A stretch of 64,000 nt of DNA, taken from Channallabes apus (taxonomy: Eukaryota > Chordata > Actinopteri > Siluriformes > Clariidae). Where the stretch lies: positions 10,807,203-10,871,202 of the forward strand of contig CM060131.1 in assembly GCA_030522415.1 (NCBI GenBank), written 5' to 3'. This document shows positions 44,315 to 55,560 of the stretch, piece after piece. Each line of letters begins with the position of its first letter. Position 1 is the first letter of the stretch. A program made the position numbers and the translations under genes. The notes beneath the pieces were generated by a model. That model searched no databases. It was given only the letters and a program-made list of their open reading frames with translations, and was not told the DNA's origin.

Positions 44315-45207
44315 CCCCCCTCCTCCTCCTAACTGATAAACACTTCTGTGTTGTTATTCAGCTCTTTAACTAAGCGCTCGCGCTACCGCGGAAAGTGTAT
44401 AAAATATAAACCGGGTTATGAGCGTTACTAGCTCCTGTACAGCTCCCCTCAGTCTGTGTCCCTCATCAACTGCATCACATTATATTACAGTCACAGAAAT
44501 AACCTGCAGATTAACTCTTAACCAGAGAATAAATAAGCGCTGAATTTATCCAGACAACACGCGGTGAGATTCTCTCAGTATTTACAGAGAACACAAACAC
44601 TCTTCATCGGGTAGTGCAGCTCTTGTAATAGGGACATTAATAGTATTGTCGAAGCTTGAGCATGTTTTTGAGTTAAAGTGGAGTGACATTGTGAGTGTGT
44701 GACACTGACAGTAAGCTGTAATATTAACTCCAGACTTGGTAAACAGATCATTAAGTTCTCTAAAGTCACATCTGACCGCTGCTGCTGCTGCCAGTGATAT
44801 TTCAAACGGCCAATAAAAAAACTAAACTGGGAAATAAACTGTAAACTACCACAAACACATTTTATAAAATAAAACATCACTTACCACGAATAGTCCGTTA
44901 AGCCGCCATCTTCATCTCTGTAGTTTGGCAGCGTCAGTTCGGCGGGGGTGGAGGCGGGTTGTTAAAATCACGTGATTGCAACTCAGCGCAGCTGGCTTGT
45001 TTTAATGTGTTCTTGAGAACGAAGCGCCATCTAGTGGTGGCACCAGGTAAATGAATAAATAGGGCTTGAATGGGCGTGTTTACTGTGAAATCTTGACACG
45101 CCTTTCGGCCAGAAAAGGGAGGGGGGATTACGGCGTGCAAAGGCCATTCACACGCCATTCACACTTCAGCCACACTGTCGCGGCTATTTGGTGTGGCTCC
45201 CACTGTA

Positions 45208-45930
45208 CACATATTATAGACAGCAGGACAGCTGGTATGATGGTTAAATGTTCCTGCAAATACAAAGTCAAATGGGTAAGAACATGACAACACTGATTGC
45301 CAATGGGTGTCACAATACAGCTTTTCATTCAAGTGGTGTCAAAAGGCACTATAAATAAAGCATGCACAAAAACACACACTCGGTGAACTAATATATGCTT
45401 AACACCCTGGTTTAAAATTAAACTGCGACAATATGACATATAACATGTACCCATTGCATCCTTCAGCCACAAGGAACCCTGGGAACTCCTGCAGTGCTTG
45501 TCGAGCCGTGCTGGCTGAATTATGGGAAATTGTTCACTCAGAAGGAAAATGATGGTCAGTGACACATTGCTGACAGCCAGAAGGCAGAGAAAACACCATG
45601 GCAGGACACAGCAGGAGGTACATAGTGCTTGTTTATATAAGCCAAAAAGAGTGAGAGACAGGATCGGAGTGCATCGAAGACATGAAGGCACATATTGGAT
45701 TTCCGGCCTGAAACAGAAGCATGATGGAGCAAGCCCTTGAGAATGACCTGCACTTTACCTTTTTGTGTAATGTATGAAATTGCAAATGTAAAGCACCTTT
45801 TTCGAATGCTTTCTTTGCTCAGAAAGAATTTCTGAGCAGGAACCAGCAAGGCATCACTCGAATTATGAAAATTCAATCCAAGTCAATTTAACTGACCTGA
45901 TTAATCCCAAAAGGGTCACAATGTGAGTAG
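45208..45930. other. Unique non-coding stretch
   Basis: Short open frames on both strands overlap each other and none shows a domain. No repeat match. Confidence 0.45.
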
Positions 45931-46130
45931 TGTTGCTTCTTGACAGGTCCGGGATCCCTAGATCACTCCTGAGCTCTGTTTACCATAGATATCCGTTTTC
46001 TCGTTTTCTCTCCTTCTGCATTTCCTCTGGGTTTTTTCCAGTTTCCTCCCACCTCCCACATCCCTGCCAGTATGTGCTTCGGTTACTGTCTATATTGCCC
46101 TAGGCGTGAATGAATGTGTGAATCAGTGTT
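45931..46130 (+). mobile_element. SINE-like remnant, family B
   Basis: gatcactcctgagctctgtt, ctgcatttcctctgggtttt and tttcctcccacctcccaca follow the family order. Confidence 0.6.
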
Positions 46131-46214
46131 TGCATTCTTCCGTGGATAAAATCTGCCTGTGTTCATAGCCAGTATTTATGCGAGAGGCTCAGAAACCACA
46201 TTCAGGTACATGTT

Positions 46215-46340
46215 AAAGATAGAAGAACCTGAAAAACCCAGCAGAAATCTACATATGATTGCAAAATGTAACACAAACAGTAACCCAAGCTCAGGATTAA
46301 CCCACCAGACCTTGGATTTACACCACTGTGCCTCCCACAC
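46215..46340 (-). mobile_element. SINE-like remnant, family B (inverse)
   Basis: cagtaacccaagctcaggat and ttggatttacaccactgtgc are the inverse of the family head. With the copy at 45931 it forms an opposed pair about 85 bp apart. Confidence 0.6.
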
Positions 46341-47359
46341 AATGCATATTGACATTGCAAATAGTTTATTGATGTGTTGCTATCATTGATCCAAACAGAT
46401 TACCAGCTTATAACATCTTTATTTAGCTTTCTGGTGAATTGAAGCTAATTGTGCATTGCTGGGATTTCCATCTTGGAAAAACAGCTCACTTAGTTCTATT
46501 TATTGTGTTCTGTTTTGACAGTAGGTCAGGTTTTTTATGTTTGTTTTATTTATTGATTTACTTCTTTTGCTTAAAAAGGATGCAGTGGTAAAATTAAAAG
46601 ATCTTCACAACATCTATAGATCATTTCAAGTAAATATTTATAACTACAGGAAATGATGCTGAACATATTTGATGACAGTTAACATTATACAAAAGGACAG
46701 TACTCTATGGATCTCTTCTGTAATATGATTAATAGCTTGGCTTGATTTATTGTTTGGATACCCTCTTTAAAATTCAGAACTTGTGATTCAGTTGTTGAAT
46801 GGTCCCTCAGACCAGAAATAACTTTACTTTTAAAAATTAAAGTGTATCGATTTCCAAAAACATGGCACATTGAAACAGAATGAATGGGGGCTACTACATT
46901 AACTTCAGGATCCAGTGCATCAATTATATATGTCTAATTCTATGACATGCATGTATTATTATTATTATTATTATTATGTTGCATAAAGTGAGCAGAGTGT
47001 AGCAGGGTCTAAGAGATATTTTAAAAGCAAGGTCAATACAAGCTGCATGTTTTCATCATTCCTGCATAATGAGTTCATTTTTAAAAATAACAAAGTAATC
47101 AGCTACAGTAGGTAGCTAACTCTGCTATACACACACAGTATCTGAATACAGCATCTTTATTTCCTAGCATCAAATCATAAGAGCAGATAAGTGTTTGACT
47201 TGCTCCAACCTCCAGCAATGACCTAACCCAATTCCCCAATTCCACTTATTTCCAATTATTCCACTTATCAGATCTCTTCAGTTGTGTGTGTGTTTTTTTT
47301 TTTATTGATGCTGACTAATATCATGACTAATATCATGACTAATATGTAATTTTTTTTGT
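46341..47359. other. Unique non-coding stretch with (TTA)n
   Basis: A trinucleotide run lies at about 46957-46978, and tatcatgactaa is tandemly repeated near 47322-47343. No exon was recognised. Confidence 0.45.
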
Positions 47360-47675
47360 AATGTCAGCAATGACTCATCAAGACCTCTGGTGTGTGCTGT
47401 GGTGTCTGGCACCTGGACATTGGCCTCCATGGATCCATGCATTGTTCAGATTGGGATCTGGGGAGTTTGAAGGTCTGGGCAATGACCTTATGCTCTCATC
47501 TGCCAGGCCCTGTGCACAGCAGACAGTGGCACCAGGTGTTCTGGTGCCTTTCTATCATGGCCTGCATTGACATTTCTTGAAACATTGTGCTGTATTGCCC
47601 TTTGCTCCACACAAGCATAAATGAGTCTTGGGTGTCCATGATCCTGTCACCAATTTACTGGTATATGATCATCAA
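47360..47675 (-). mobile_element. Internally deleted Tc1-like remnant
   Basis: tgtgctgtggtgtctggcac, gattgggatctggggagttt, cctttctatcatggcctgca and aatgagtcttgggtgtccat are separated blocks in the order of a fish Tc1-type element read in inverse. Large internal parts are missing. The match to that element is from memory. Confidence 0.55.
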
Positions 47676-48001
47676 TATTAATGTGTAAATGTTTCATTCT
47701 TAAGATGAAGATAATCAAATCAAATGCAATGCAATTATGATACACTTGATGAATGCATCATAATTCCACTTAAACTGCAGTCTGTCATCATAAATAGTTT
47801 TAAGGTAATTGTAAAATGAGTCTATTACAAGGTGCAAGGGTGGAATATGGATACACATGGTTCCACTCCTTTGTGTATCTATTGTAAACGTTTTTTTTTT
47901 TTTATTCCTTTTTTTCTACATAGAGTGGTGTAAGGAAATGTAATTATTATAGGAATATCCATCTCTTACTCATTCTCTATACTTATTATTCTGTTCAGGG
48001 T
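47676..48001. other. Unique spacer
   Basis: No gene or repeat was recognised. Confidence 0.45.
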
Positions 48002-48007
48002 TGGAGC

Positions 48008-49281
48008 CTATTCGAGGGCACTCGGGGAACAAGCCGAGGTATGATCTGGATGTGATTCCATTCCATTTCTGGGCAAATCATAGGTGAGGTGATGAATGGT
48101 TTTAGCTGAGTTGGCACGTTTGATGGCAAGGTTGGCTTGGTGCCATAGCCGCCGACACCGGCGGACCAACTGTTGGGCCGATGGTACGTCAACCTCCGGT
48201 TCTTGGTGGTCGAACATTGGAGGTTGGAAATCATGGCACTCCTCAAATGAACTTAGGTTGGTGGCTGAGGAGACGTGGAGATTGTGTGACAACTCAGCCC
48301 ATTTGAGGAAGCGGGCCCAGGAGCGTTGGCGATCCGACACAAAACACCTCAGGTAACGCTCCAGCTGTTGGATGGTCCGCTCCGTCTGACCATTAGTCTC
48401 GGGGTGGTAACCAGAAGACAGACTGCAGGTTGAATTGATCAGATGGCAGAAAGCCCTCCAGAACCGGGCGGTGAACTGGGGGCCTCTGTCCGAGACGAAG
48501 TCCCTTGGGAACCCATGCAATCGAACTACATGTTCCAGTATCAGCTCGGCGGTGTTTTTTGCTGATGGGAGTCCGGCGAGGGCCACCAGGTGCACTGCCT
48601 TGGAGAAGCGATCCACAATGGTTAGGATGACATCTATTCCTTCTGAAACCGGCAGGCCCGTGATAAAATCTAAGGCGATGTGTGTCCAGGGCCGTCGAGG
48701 AACGGGAAGGGGTTGGAGTTCTCCGGGTGTGGGTCGGTTTCGATCCTTTGCCCTGGCACACACCGGGCACGCCTGAACGAACTCGATGATGTCCCTCCTC
48801 ATCATGGGCCACCAGAAGGCCCGTCATACGAAGGTGGTGGTTCGTTGGGTTCCTGGGTGTCCAGCGACGGGCGAGGAGTGGCCCCATTGGAGGACTTCGG
48901 GCCTTAGCTGTCGTGGGACATAGAGTTGCCCAGGCGGCATGCCTGCCGGCGCGTTTTCTGCGGCCAGTGCCTGGCGAACCCTCGTTTCGATGTCCCAGCG
49001 GAGAGGTGCGATGATCTGAGTGGAGGAGATGACAGGCACGGGGTCCACCTGGGGCGTCTCTCTTTCGTGTTGATGAGCGAGTACGTCAGCCTTGGTGTTT
49101 TTTGACCCCAGGCGGTACGACAGGTGGAAGTCGTACTGTTCGAAGAATAGGGCTCATCGCGCTTGTCGTGGGTTGAGCTGTTTAAGGTTCTTGATGGTGA
49201 GAAGGTTCTGGTGGTCAGTCCAGACAATGAACGGCTCACTGGCGCCCTGGAGCCAGTGACGCCATTCCTCCAAGGCCCACT
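48008..49281 (-). pseudogene. Gypsy RNase H C-part and integrase
   Basis: RNase H continues after a frameshift at about 49282. The integrase frame (48805-48008, 265 codons) begins at the second half of the zinc finger (ACPVCARAK, Cys13 and Cys16). Its core has all three catalytic residues with correct spacing: D46 (HIALDFITG), D106 (FVSDRGPQF) and E142 (HPETNGQTER). The C-terminal DNA-binding/chromodomain region is frame-shifted and cut off at the element edge. Confidence 0.92.
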
Positions 49282-50847
49282 TTATGCCCAACAGTTCCCT
49301 ACTCCGTATTGCTGTTGAGTGGAGTTAAATTTCTTGGAGTAGAAGCCACAAGGGTGTAGCTTCTGGTCTGGACCTCGCTGGGAGAGAACGGCGCTGGTGC
49401 CCACTTCCGACGCGTCCACCTCCACAACGAATGGTTGGTTGGCATCTGGATGTAAGAGAATAGGTGCGGTAGTGAAGAGGTGGAAGAGTTTTTTGAAGGC
49501 TGAGATGGTGGCTGAGTTGAGTTGAAAGGGATGAGTTGAGGGCCTGGTCAGTTTAGTGAGTGGTGCTGCAACTGTACTGTAGCCCCGGATAAAGTGACGA
49601 TAGAAATTCGCAAACCCGAGAAGATGTTGGAGCTGCTTCAGTGTCCTGGGTAGGGGCCAGTGACGTACAACCTCCAGTTTCTGCGGGTCCATGGCCACAC
49701 CCTGGGGCGAGATGACAAAACCCAGGAACGTGGTGGAGTGCTCGTGAAAAGCACCCTTCTCCAGCTTACAGTACAGCTGGTGAGCGAGTAATCTCTTTAG
49801 TACAGCCCTAACGTGTTGGACATGTTCCTCAGTGGTGTGTGAATAAATTAAAATGTCGTCTAGGTAGACGAACACCCATCGGCCTAGCATGTCCCTTAAA
49901 ACGTCATTGATGAATTGTTGGAAGGCCGAGGGTGCGTTACAGAGTCCAAAAGGTATGACCAGGCTCTCATAATGTCCGGTGGGGGTGATGAAGGCCATCT
50001 TCCACTCATCGCCCTCTCTGATGCGCACCAAGTTGTAGGCGCTCCGGAGTTCCAACTTAGTGAACACGGTGGCACCAGAGAGGGCGTCCAGGGCTGAGTT
50101 GGTGAGCGGCAGAGGGTGACGATTTTTGATAGTGATCTTGTTTAGCCCCCGATAGTCGACACACGGAAGAAGTTCGCCCCCTTTCTTCTTTACGAAGAAG
50201 AACCCCACGGCTGCAGGTGATGAATATGGTCGCATGGTACCATGTCGAAGGGCGCTGGCGACGTACTCCTCCATCACCTTGGTCTTACTGTTGGAAAGAG
50301 AGTAGAGGTGGCCGCGGGGAGTTCAATGGCTAGATCATAGGGACGGTGAGGTGGTAGGTGATTGGCGCGGCGTTTGCAAAACACCTCAGCCATGTCCCGA
50401 TAGGGCGAACGGATTGCCGTGGATGTAGACGTCGGGGGCCTCGGACTCCGTGGAACACATCCCAGCCTGGGCCCGTAGCCATAGTTCGGTGCAGGTCGGT
50501 CCCCACTGAAGGATCCGGCTCTGTGTCCAGGAAATCAGGGGGTCGTGTTTTAGTAGCCAGGGGTATCCGAGGATGAGAGGTAGAGAGGAGATGGGGGTGA
50601 GATGGAATTAGATCTGTTCTTGATGTTGGCCGAGGTTGAGAGTGACGAATTGGGTCTGTTGGGTGATGGGGCTAGATGAAAGGGGCCGACCGTCGACGAA
50701 AGCGATCTTAATAGGCTAGGATAACGCCTCAATTCTTACCCCCAACTCTTTGGTGTACGTAGAGTCAATGAAGTTACCCGCGGCACCGGAATCGATGAAC
50801 GCGGTACTTCGGACCCGCTTGTGGCCAAGGTGAAGTGGTGGTTTCGG
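49282..50847 (-). pseudogene. Gypsy protease and reverse transcriptase
   Basis: Downstream of gag in a shifted frame, FIDSGAAGNFID (near 50750-50790) is the aspartic protease active-site motif. The reverse transcriptase frame (50277-49282, 331 codons) has [14 protein letters not shown] at about 39-52, [13 protein letters not shown] at 108-120 and the FVYLDD box at 126-131. [10 protein letters not shown] and an RNase H start ([19 protein letters not shown]) follow. The first catalytic Asp, normally in a TKLDLRSAYN block, is Glu76 here ([10 protein letters not shown]). Together with stops between protease and RT, this indicates an inactive enzyme. Confidence 0.93.
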
Positions 50848-51372
50848 TCATGGCGGAGAGGTCTTCGTGTCGGTCTCCACCTCGCCTGTGGGGTGTTCAA
50901 AGGTGAGCTTAAGTTGACGGGTGAACTCGTTATACGAGTGGGCGGTATCCGTGTCTGTATGAAGAACTGCCGTGGCCCACTCTGCTGCCTGCCCTGACAG
51001 CAACGAGATGAGAAGCGCAATGCGTAGCCGGTCGGTGGAGTACTTGGTGGCATTGAACTCAAACACCAGTTCCAGCGATGTTAAAAACACACTCCACTTC
51101 CCACCCGTGCCATCCCATTTGTCTGGTAACGCGAGGAAAACATCAGAAGGGGGGGGAGAGATGGTGCGGGGCCGCGGCCCTGCGACGGGCGGCCCGCTAG
51201 CCATGCCATCAACAGCCGCACGGAGGCTCGCGTTCTCCCGCTTGAGCTCTGCATCCTCGCGGCGCAGAGTATCGAGCTCTCCGGTTAGCTTGTTAATTAG
51301 CATAGCGTGCTGGTCAACCACATCGCATAAGCGCGCATGATCCGCTGGGTTTACTGCTTTGGGCTCTGTCAT
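50848..51372 (-). pseudogene. Gypsy gag (capsid) fragment
   Basis: A 174-codon frame begins MTEPKAVNPADHARL. It has a coiled-coil-like heptad stretch (about residues 22-55, LTGELDTLRREDAELKREN) and a Pro-rich linker. The capsid-like block has LPDKWDGTGGKWSVFL and SGQAAEWATAVL. The frame is lost near residue 165 and coding continues in another frame. No zinc knuckle was found. Confidence 0.82.
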
Positions 51373-51560
51373 TCTGTCATGAACTAACCCGAGGAGACCA
51401 GAAAGACTTAGCTTTAGCAGTTAGCCCTGTAGCGTAAATGGTAAAACCAAATGCGGATGGACACGAGCGGGCAACATGGGCAAAACTCAATGACAGAGCG
51501 ATGTGTGGCGCCATCTTGTTTCCTTTTATGCTTTCAGGTTTGCGACCGTCTTACTTCCGG

Positions 51561-52724
51561 GTCCTAGTGCTGGTCGCGGCTGAGTGCGCATGACATCTAT
51601 AGCAAGTACTGAATATAAAAGTCACAAAAAACAGATGTACAGCATGTATTACACATGCACTTTATTAAGCAATGACCATGTACTGTACTGTATATGTGTC
51701 ACACATGATCTGGAAGTATTATCCCACCGAATAAAACCTTCTGACATTGTCACACATCAGGTTCTTTGGAAGTCCAGTGTTGTTCTCAGCTCAGAAGCAA
51801 ACAAGAAATTTATAGAAATAATGATAGTTGGTTTCAGTTGGTTAGTTGACCTAATGAAGTCTTTTTCCCAGCTGGGCTTGGGCATGATTGACTGAAGTAT
51901 TTATTTTTTCTCTTACGGGCGGCTAAAGGGAAACAGAGCAGTTTCCTAATATAACCTTGGTAATGCCCATCAGCTAGTTTGGCTTTGTGCATTTACTGTA
52001 TAAAACAAAAGAACACTTTGACAGGAGGTTTTGTTTATAAAGAACATTTTTCATCTGATTTGTTGGTCTCTGTTTTTGGTGTTAACGAGGTCCACTATAT
52101 CTGTCTGAAATGTGTGGGCCATAATTCACTGATAAATATCCACTAAAGTAACAAAAATAATAGACTTTTTTACTCAGCTTGTTAGTCTGGGCTGAGATTT
52201 AAAATCAGACCTCACTGTCAGATCACAGGTACTGTACGGAGATGCATGGAAACAAAAAAACTTTACTCGTTTGACATGATAAATAATTGTTTGCAACAAT
52301 TAATTTTTTACCATTCTGCAGGTATTAGGAGTGGAATATTAATGACTATAGATCACATAATTAATAACACTTATGCAATATCACACTGGGGATGGTGCTG
52401 TTGCCCTGAATATCAGCATAACTGTAATGAGGCCGTATGCACAATGGTGCAGCCTGGGTGCCAAAGATCTCACAGCTGTGCTGATATTCAGTACGACAGC
52501 ATTATTTTGAGTGCGATATGTCTTTTATGCTACAAACACCACTTATTATCAACAGATTATAATGTTTTCTGTTATTTAATCAGTTATTACTATCAAATAT
52601 AATTCCAAAACTGGTGGAACTAACTAAGCAAGATTGGCAGAGCTGGTAATTGACAGTTAGCAAGCAATAGCTACAGTAATGTAATTAACATGGGTGAAAG
52701 TATTTTTCAATTCTTACTGGTATT
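51561..52724. other. Unique non-coding stretch
   Basis: The longest plus-strand frames (51584-51895, 52246-52602) show no domain, signal peptide or repeat match and are not called as genes. Confidence 0.45.
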
Positions 52725-53125
52725 ATATGGCCAAAATATGAGGAGAATAAACTATAGAGGTGGTGGACAATCCTGAGAAACTTGCAAGACTTACTTTACA
52801 TTTTCACTTATTCTGCTTTAGAATATTACCTAACTTCCAGGTTGCAGGCTTGAATCCCAGATATTGTTAAATGGAAAGCTAGTGTGCTAGGGTGTAAAAT
52901 CCCTTGTTCCACACACCAAGTAGTGCTCTTGATCAGGGTTTAGAGAGGTATTTGGAAATTAGCCTTGTGTTAGTTAGTTAGTTTGGCAGCTCAAAACAAC
53001 ATGAACAGTTGAGAGGTAATTCAGAATGACTTAGAAGCCTGCTACTAAGCAGACAAAGTGATGTTTAACATGAAGTAACATTAGCAGATGTGTTTTCTAG
53101 CTGAAAGTGCATCTATGACTTCTTT
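52725..53125 (+). repeat. Ancient dispersed repeat D, copy 3
   Basis: ggcttgaatccca, aaatggaaagctagtg, gagaggtatttggaaattag, actaagcagacaaagtg and attagcagatgtgttttct parallel copies 1 and 2. Confidence 0.62.
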
Positions 53126-53234
53126 CTGGTAGTGTGGACTGTACTGACCTTCTTTCACTTACTGTATGCATGATTTGTATATGAAAAAAAACAAATGCAT
53201 ACTATTATCATTATTATCATCATACTGTTGTCTA

Positions 53235-53562
53235 TATTGCTTAATCCTGTATTCAGGGTAGCGATTGGCCTGTAGCCAATCTCAGGAAACTCAGAGCACA
53301 AGGCGGGATACACCTTGGACAAGGTGATAATCCATCACAGGGTACACACATATACACACTATGGGCAATTTTTGGGAATGCCAATTAGTTTAACCTGCAT
53401 GTTTTTGGCCAGTGGGAGAAAACCAGAGTACAACCCTCCAAGCACAGGAAGAACATGCAAACTCCATGCACACAGGCGGGAATCGAACCTGGCTAGGAAT
53501 CAGATTCTGACCCTGGCGGTGCAAGGTGACAGTGATAACCACTACACCACTGTGCAGCCTCC
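53235..53562 (-). mobile_element. SINE family A (inverse), near full length
   Basis: In inverse it has the A box (agtggttatcactgtcacc), a B box (ggttcgattcccgc) and the landmarks catgcaggttaaac and acaaggcgggatac. It is diverged and lacks a visible target duplication. Confidence 0.85.
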
Positions 53563-53891
53563 AATTGTATTGTTTTTATTGGAAATTTATTAATAGCAAC
53601 CAAACCTTACTGTTACCAAACTTATGAAAGAATCCCATCAGTTATACAGCCAGGAGATAACATACAGTAAACAATACAAAAACAATAAAAAAGAATCACA
53701 CAAATCAGGCTAACAAAGCTACATATGTTTTTCAATAGCCCTCCAGTTCTCTTTATAGAACAATACTCAGAAATCAGAACAGAGTCACCTCCACAATCAA
53801 ACCTTCCTCCACATTTTTTTTACTCTCATTCACTCCGTTTTCTTGTTTTAAAATAGTGAAAATAGACATTATTTGGTGAGAAAAAAAAATG
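53563..53891. other. Unique spacer
   Basis: No gene or repeat was recognised. Confidence 0.4.
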
Positions 53892-54743
53892 TGTTAAGGT
53901 AACAGGTGCAAGTACTTTGCCTGGGATCATGTCAGATGAAAAACTGTGTATTGTGTAAACCCTGTCTGCAAGTGCTCAAGCAGTGTGCACATCGCTACTT
54001 TCATAAAACAACAGATTGCATGTGATAAAAGTTATGTATCTGCGATTTTGAAAGCTTTGTAACTAATCATGTCACCATTCCTGTAGATGCGGTCATATTA
54101 TTTCACCAGTTTTGACACGTAGCTAATGTCTTAAAGTTTCACTCACATGACAGAAGTCCGATCTCTTTGTCTCTTGTAGTTTATTTGTCAGCATCAAAGA
54201 ATCAACACTTCATACAGTCGTCTTGAGTAAATCCACTGTGATTACAGACACCAGTTGCTGCATCTTGCAAATCTCTGACTTTTACAACAACCTATTTGCT
54301 GTATCTTGTAGATTACAATCTTGGCTTGGGTATATAACAACACTCTCGTTGTATCTTACATTCCCAGCTTACGTTAGCTTACGGTTACAACAACCTAGTT
54401 GCTGTATCTTACATTTCTAGCTTACCGGGAGCTCTCATTAGCTGACGTTAGCTGACGGTCAAAAGCTTGTGTTTCCATAGCCTTCCTCATCTATACTGAA
54501 CTCTCTAACATATGACAGTCACACAAATGCATGTAATAGTAGAATGACATCACAGACCAACTTATGAGTGTCGAAATGGATGCATAACTTAGAAATATAA
54601 AGCTTATGGCTTATGTAACAAACTTAATGCTTAATGCATTACTAATGAATAGAACAAGGTAGAATAAATGAAATAACAGCAAATAAAATAAAATAAAATA
54701 AACACAACAACAAATTCATAACAAGTACGATATGGCACTTACA
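53892..54743 (-). mobile_element. Putative BEL/Pao LTR
   Basis: Its inner end (gatatggcacttaca, ending 54743) is repeated at 54894-54908 and 55669-55683, the latter directly next to a BEL pol fragment. On the minus strand the segment would start TGTAAGTGCC and end with CA-type sequence near 53892, as LTRs do. The interior has several imperfect 'gctgtatctta' direct repeats (54255-54410). The outer edge is an estimate. Confidence 0.5.
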
Positions 54744-54810
54744 TTATCTATAACGGTGTTCCTGGAAATTCAGTGTCAAATCATTCAAATCATGACGTCA
54801 CTCGCTACCT

Positions 54811-54908
54811 AGAATAGAACAAGGTAGAATAAATGAAATAACAGCAAATAAAATAAAATAAAAGAAACACAACAACAAATTCATAACACGTGCGATATGG
54901 CACTTACA
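54811..54908 (-). mobile_element. Partial BEL LTR end abutting DIRS
   Basis: A second copy of the last 95 bp of the LTR (aatagaacaaggtagaataa to gatatggcacttaca). The DIRS left terminus begins at the very next base. Confidence 0.65.
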
Positions 54909-55095
54909 GTTCCCTTTCAAAAGCTACACTCGATGCTGCGCGAAAGCGCTATCGGAACGTTTCCTCGTGACTGGTTGTGAAGCACGTGTGTGTCAAACAC
55001 GGCAAAAATATTGGCATATATAACCTCGGTCAGGTGACATCATTCGATTAGGTGCACCTGGAGGTTATAAATAGGCATGAACCGGAAAAATGCTC
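54909..55095 (+). repeat. DIRS left inverted terminal repeat
   Basis: gttccctttcaaaagctaca, then ctcgatgctgcgcgaaagcg and tgtgtgtcaaacacggcaaa. The inverse counterpart is in the right ITR. A TATA-like gcatatataacc is at about 55013 and ggttataaatagg at about 55062. Confidence 0.8.
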
Positions 55096-55197
55096 AGATC
55101 TTTTTATTTCAGGATCCGTTTTGTGTGTGTGCGTGTGTGCAAGCACTTTTTTTAAAAGAATGTGAAAATAGAAAGTGTCTTATTACTCACCAGAAAG

Positions 55198-55560
55198 ATG
55201 GCAGAGTTAGACACGAGTCCGTCCCTCCGTGTAGAAGAATATCTCGCTGAGGGCGATCTCCTCGCTTTCTGTTTTCAGCGTTTGGGGGAAGAGCACGCTA
55301 TCCTCGGGCTTCAGGGAGCACCTTACTCCGATTTTCTTCCTATTAAAATTCCTCGCGCTCGGGTTCGCCGTCTTTAAAGCGAAACCGCGAGCCGCAGTGG
55401 ATTTCTTGCATGCAAATCTGGCGGATGCGCACGAGACAGAATCTTCCTTTTCTCTTGCTCTCTCGCAGGATCATGAGCCTTTTACCGTCGCTTCGGTGCT
55501 TCTTGTGAAGGGGGAAGAACTTTCTCTCTCGCTTCCACGGAGATGGAAACTATCACTTCA
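55198..55560 (+). pseudogene. DIRS gag-like fragment
   Basis: The ATG at 55198 opens MAELDTSPSLRVEEYLAEGD, continues for about 60 codons, then shifts frame and stops. Cut at 55560 by the LTR block. Assigned to gag by its position directly after the ITR. The sequence itself has no diagnostic motif that I can name. Confidence 0.5.

Larger units (their letters stand above)
43294..44940 (-). other. Two exon-like segments on the minus strand of element E
   Basis: On the minus strand, a segment ending at 44885 runs through atgaagatggcggcttaac to ttcgtg and is followed by the donor gtaagtg. An acceptor (ttgtctttaagcag) precedes 43392. From there a 32-codon frame runs to a stop at 43294-43296 (opening SSAVEDWGVRRLTAG). 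The frame is open across the junction, but no ATG is in phase and the ATGs in the first segment run into stops. This may be the remnant of the element's own gene or a captured one. Unrecognised. Confidence 0.3.
39860..45205. mobile_element. Unclassified TIR element E, copy 2 (5.3 kb)
   Basis: The left end CAGTGGGAGCCAC is mirrored exactly by GTGGCTCCCACTG at 45193-45205. Both are flanked by TA (39858-39859, 45206-45207). The left 1.8 kb is shared with 9719-11210. Here the 500-bp internal module is present twice, with a chimeric SINE at the junction. The right part carries a minisatellite, a young SINE and two exon-like segments on the minus strand. No transposase is evident. The TA target and CAGTG ends are compatible with the Tc1/mariner superfamily, but the length is not typical. 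Element versus chance pairing of ends is supported by the second, independent left end at 9719. Confidence 0.7.
48002..51560 (-). mobile_element. Ty3/gypsy retrotransposon relic, no LTRs seen
   Basis: Order on the minus strand is a leader (51373-51560), gag, protease, reverse transcriptase, RNase H, integrase. This is the Ty3/gypsy order. Sequence stops within or just after the integrase at about 48002. No repeated LTR was found on either side, so both ends are lost. GC content is clearly above that of the flanks. Several frameshifts break the polyprotein. Confidence 0.92.

Noticed and set aside
45522..45740. 72-codon plus-strand frame as a small gene
   Set aside because: It overlaps two longer minus-strand chance frames, has no recognisable motif and no transcript signals.
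47995..49239. Plus-strand and alternative minus-strand frames in the gypsy relic
   Set aside because: Shadows of the RNase H/integrase coding sequence in other frames.
52246..52602. 118-codon plus-strand frame as a Cys-rich secreted peptide
   Set aside because: Cys-rich, but with no signal peptide at the start, no supporting splice or repeat context, and AT-rich surroundings. Not enough to call.
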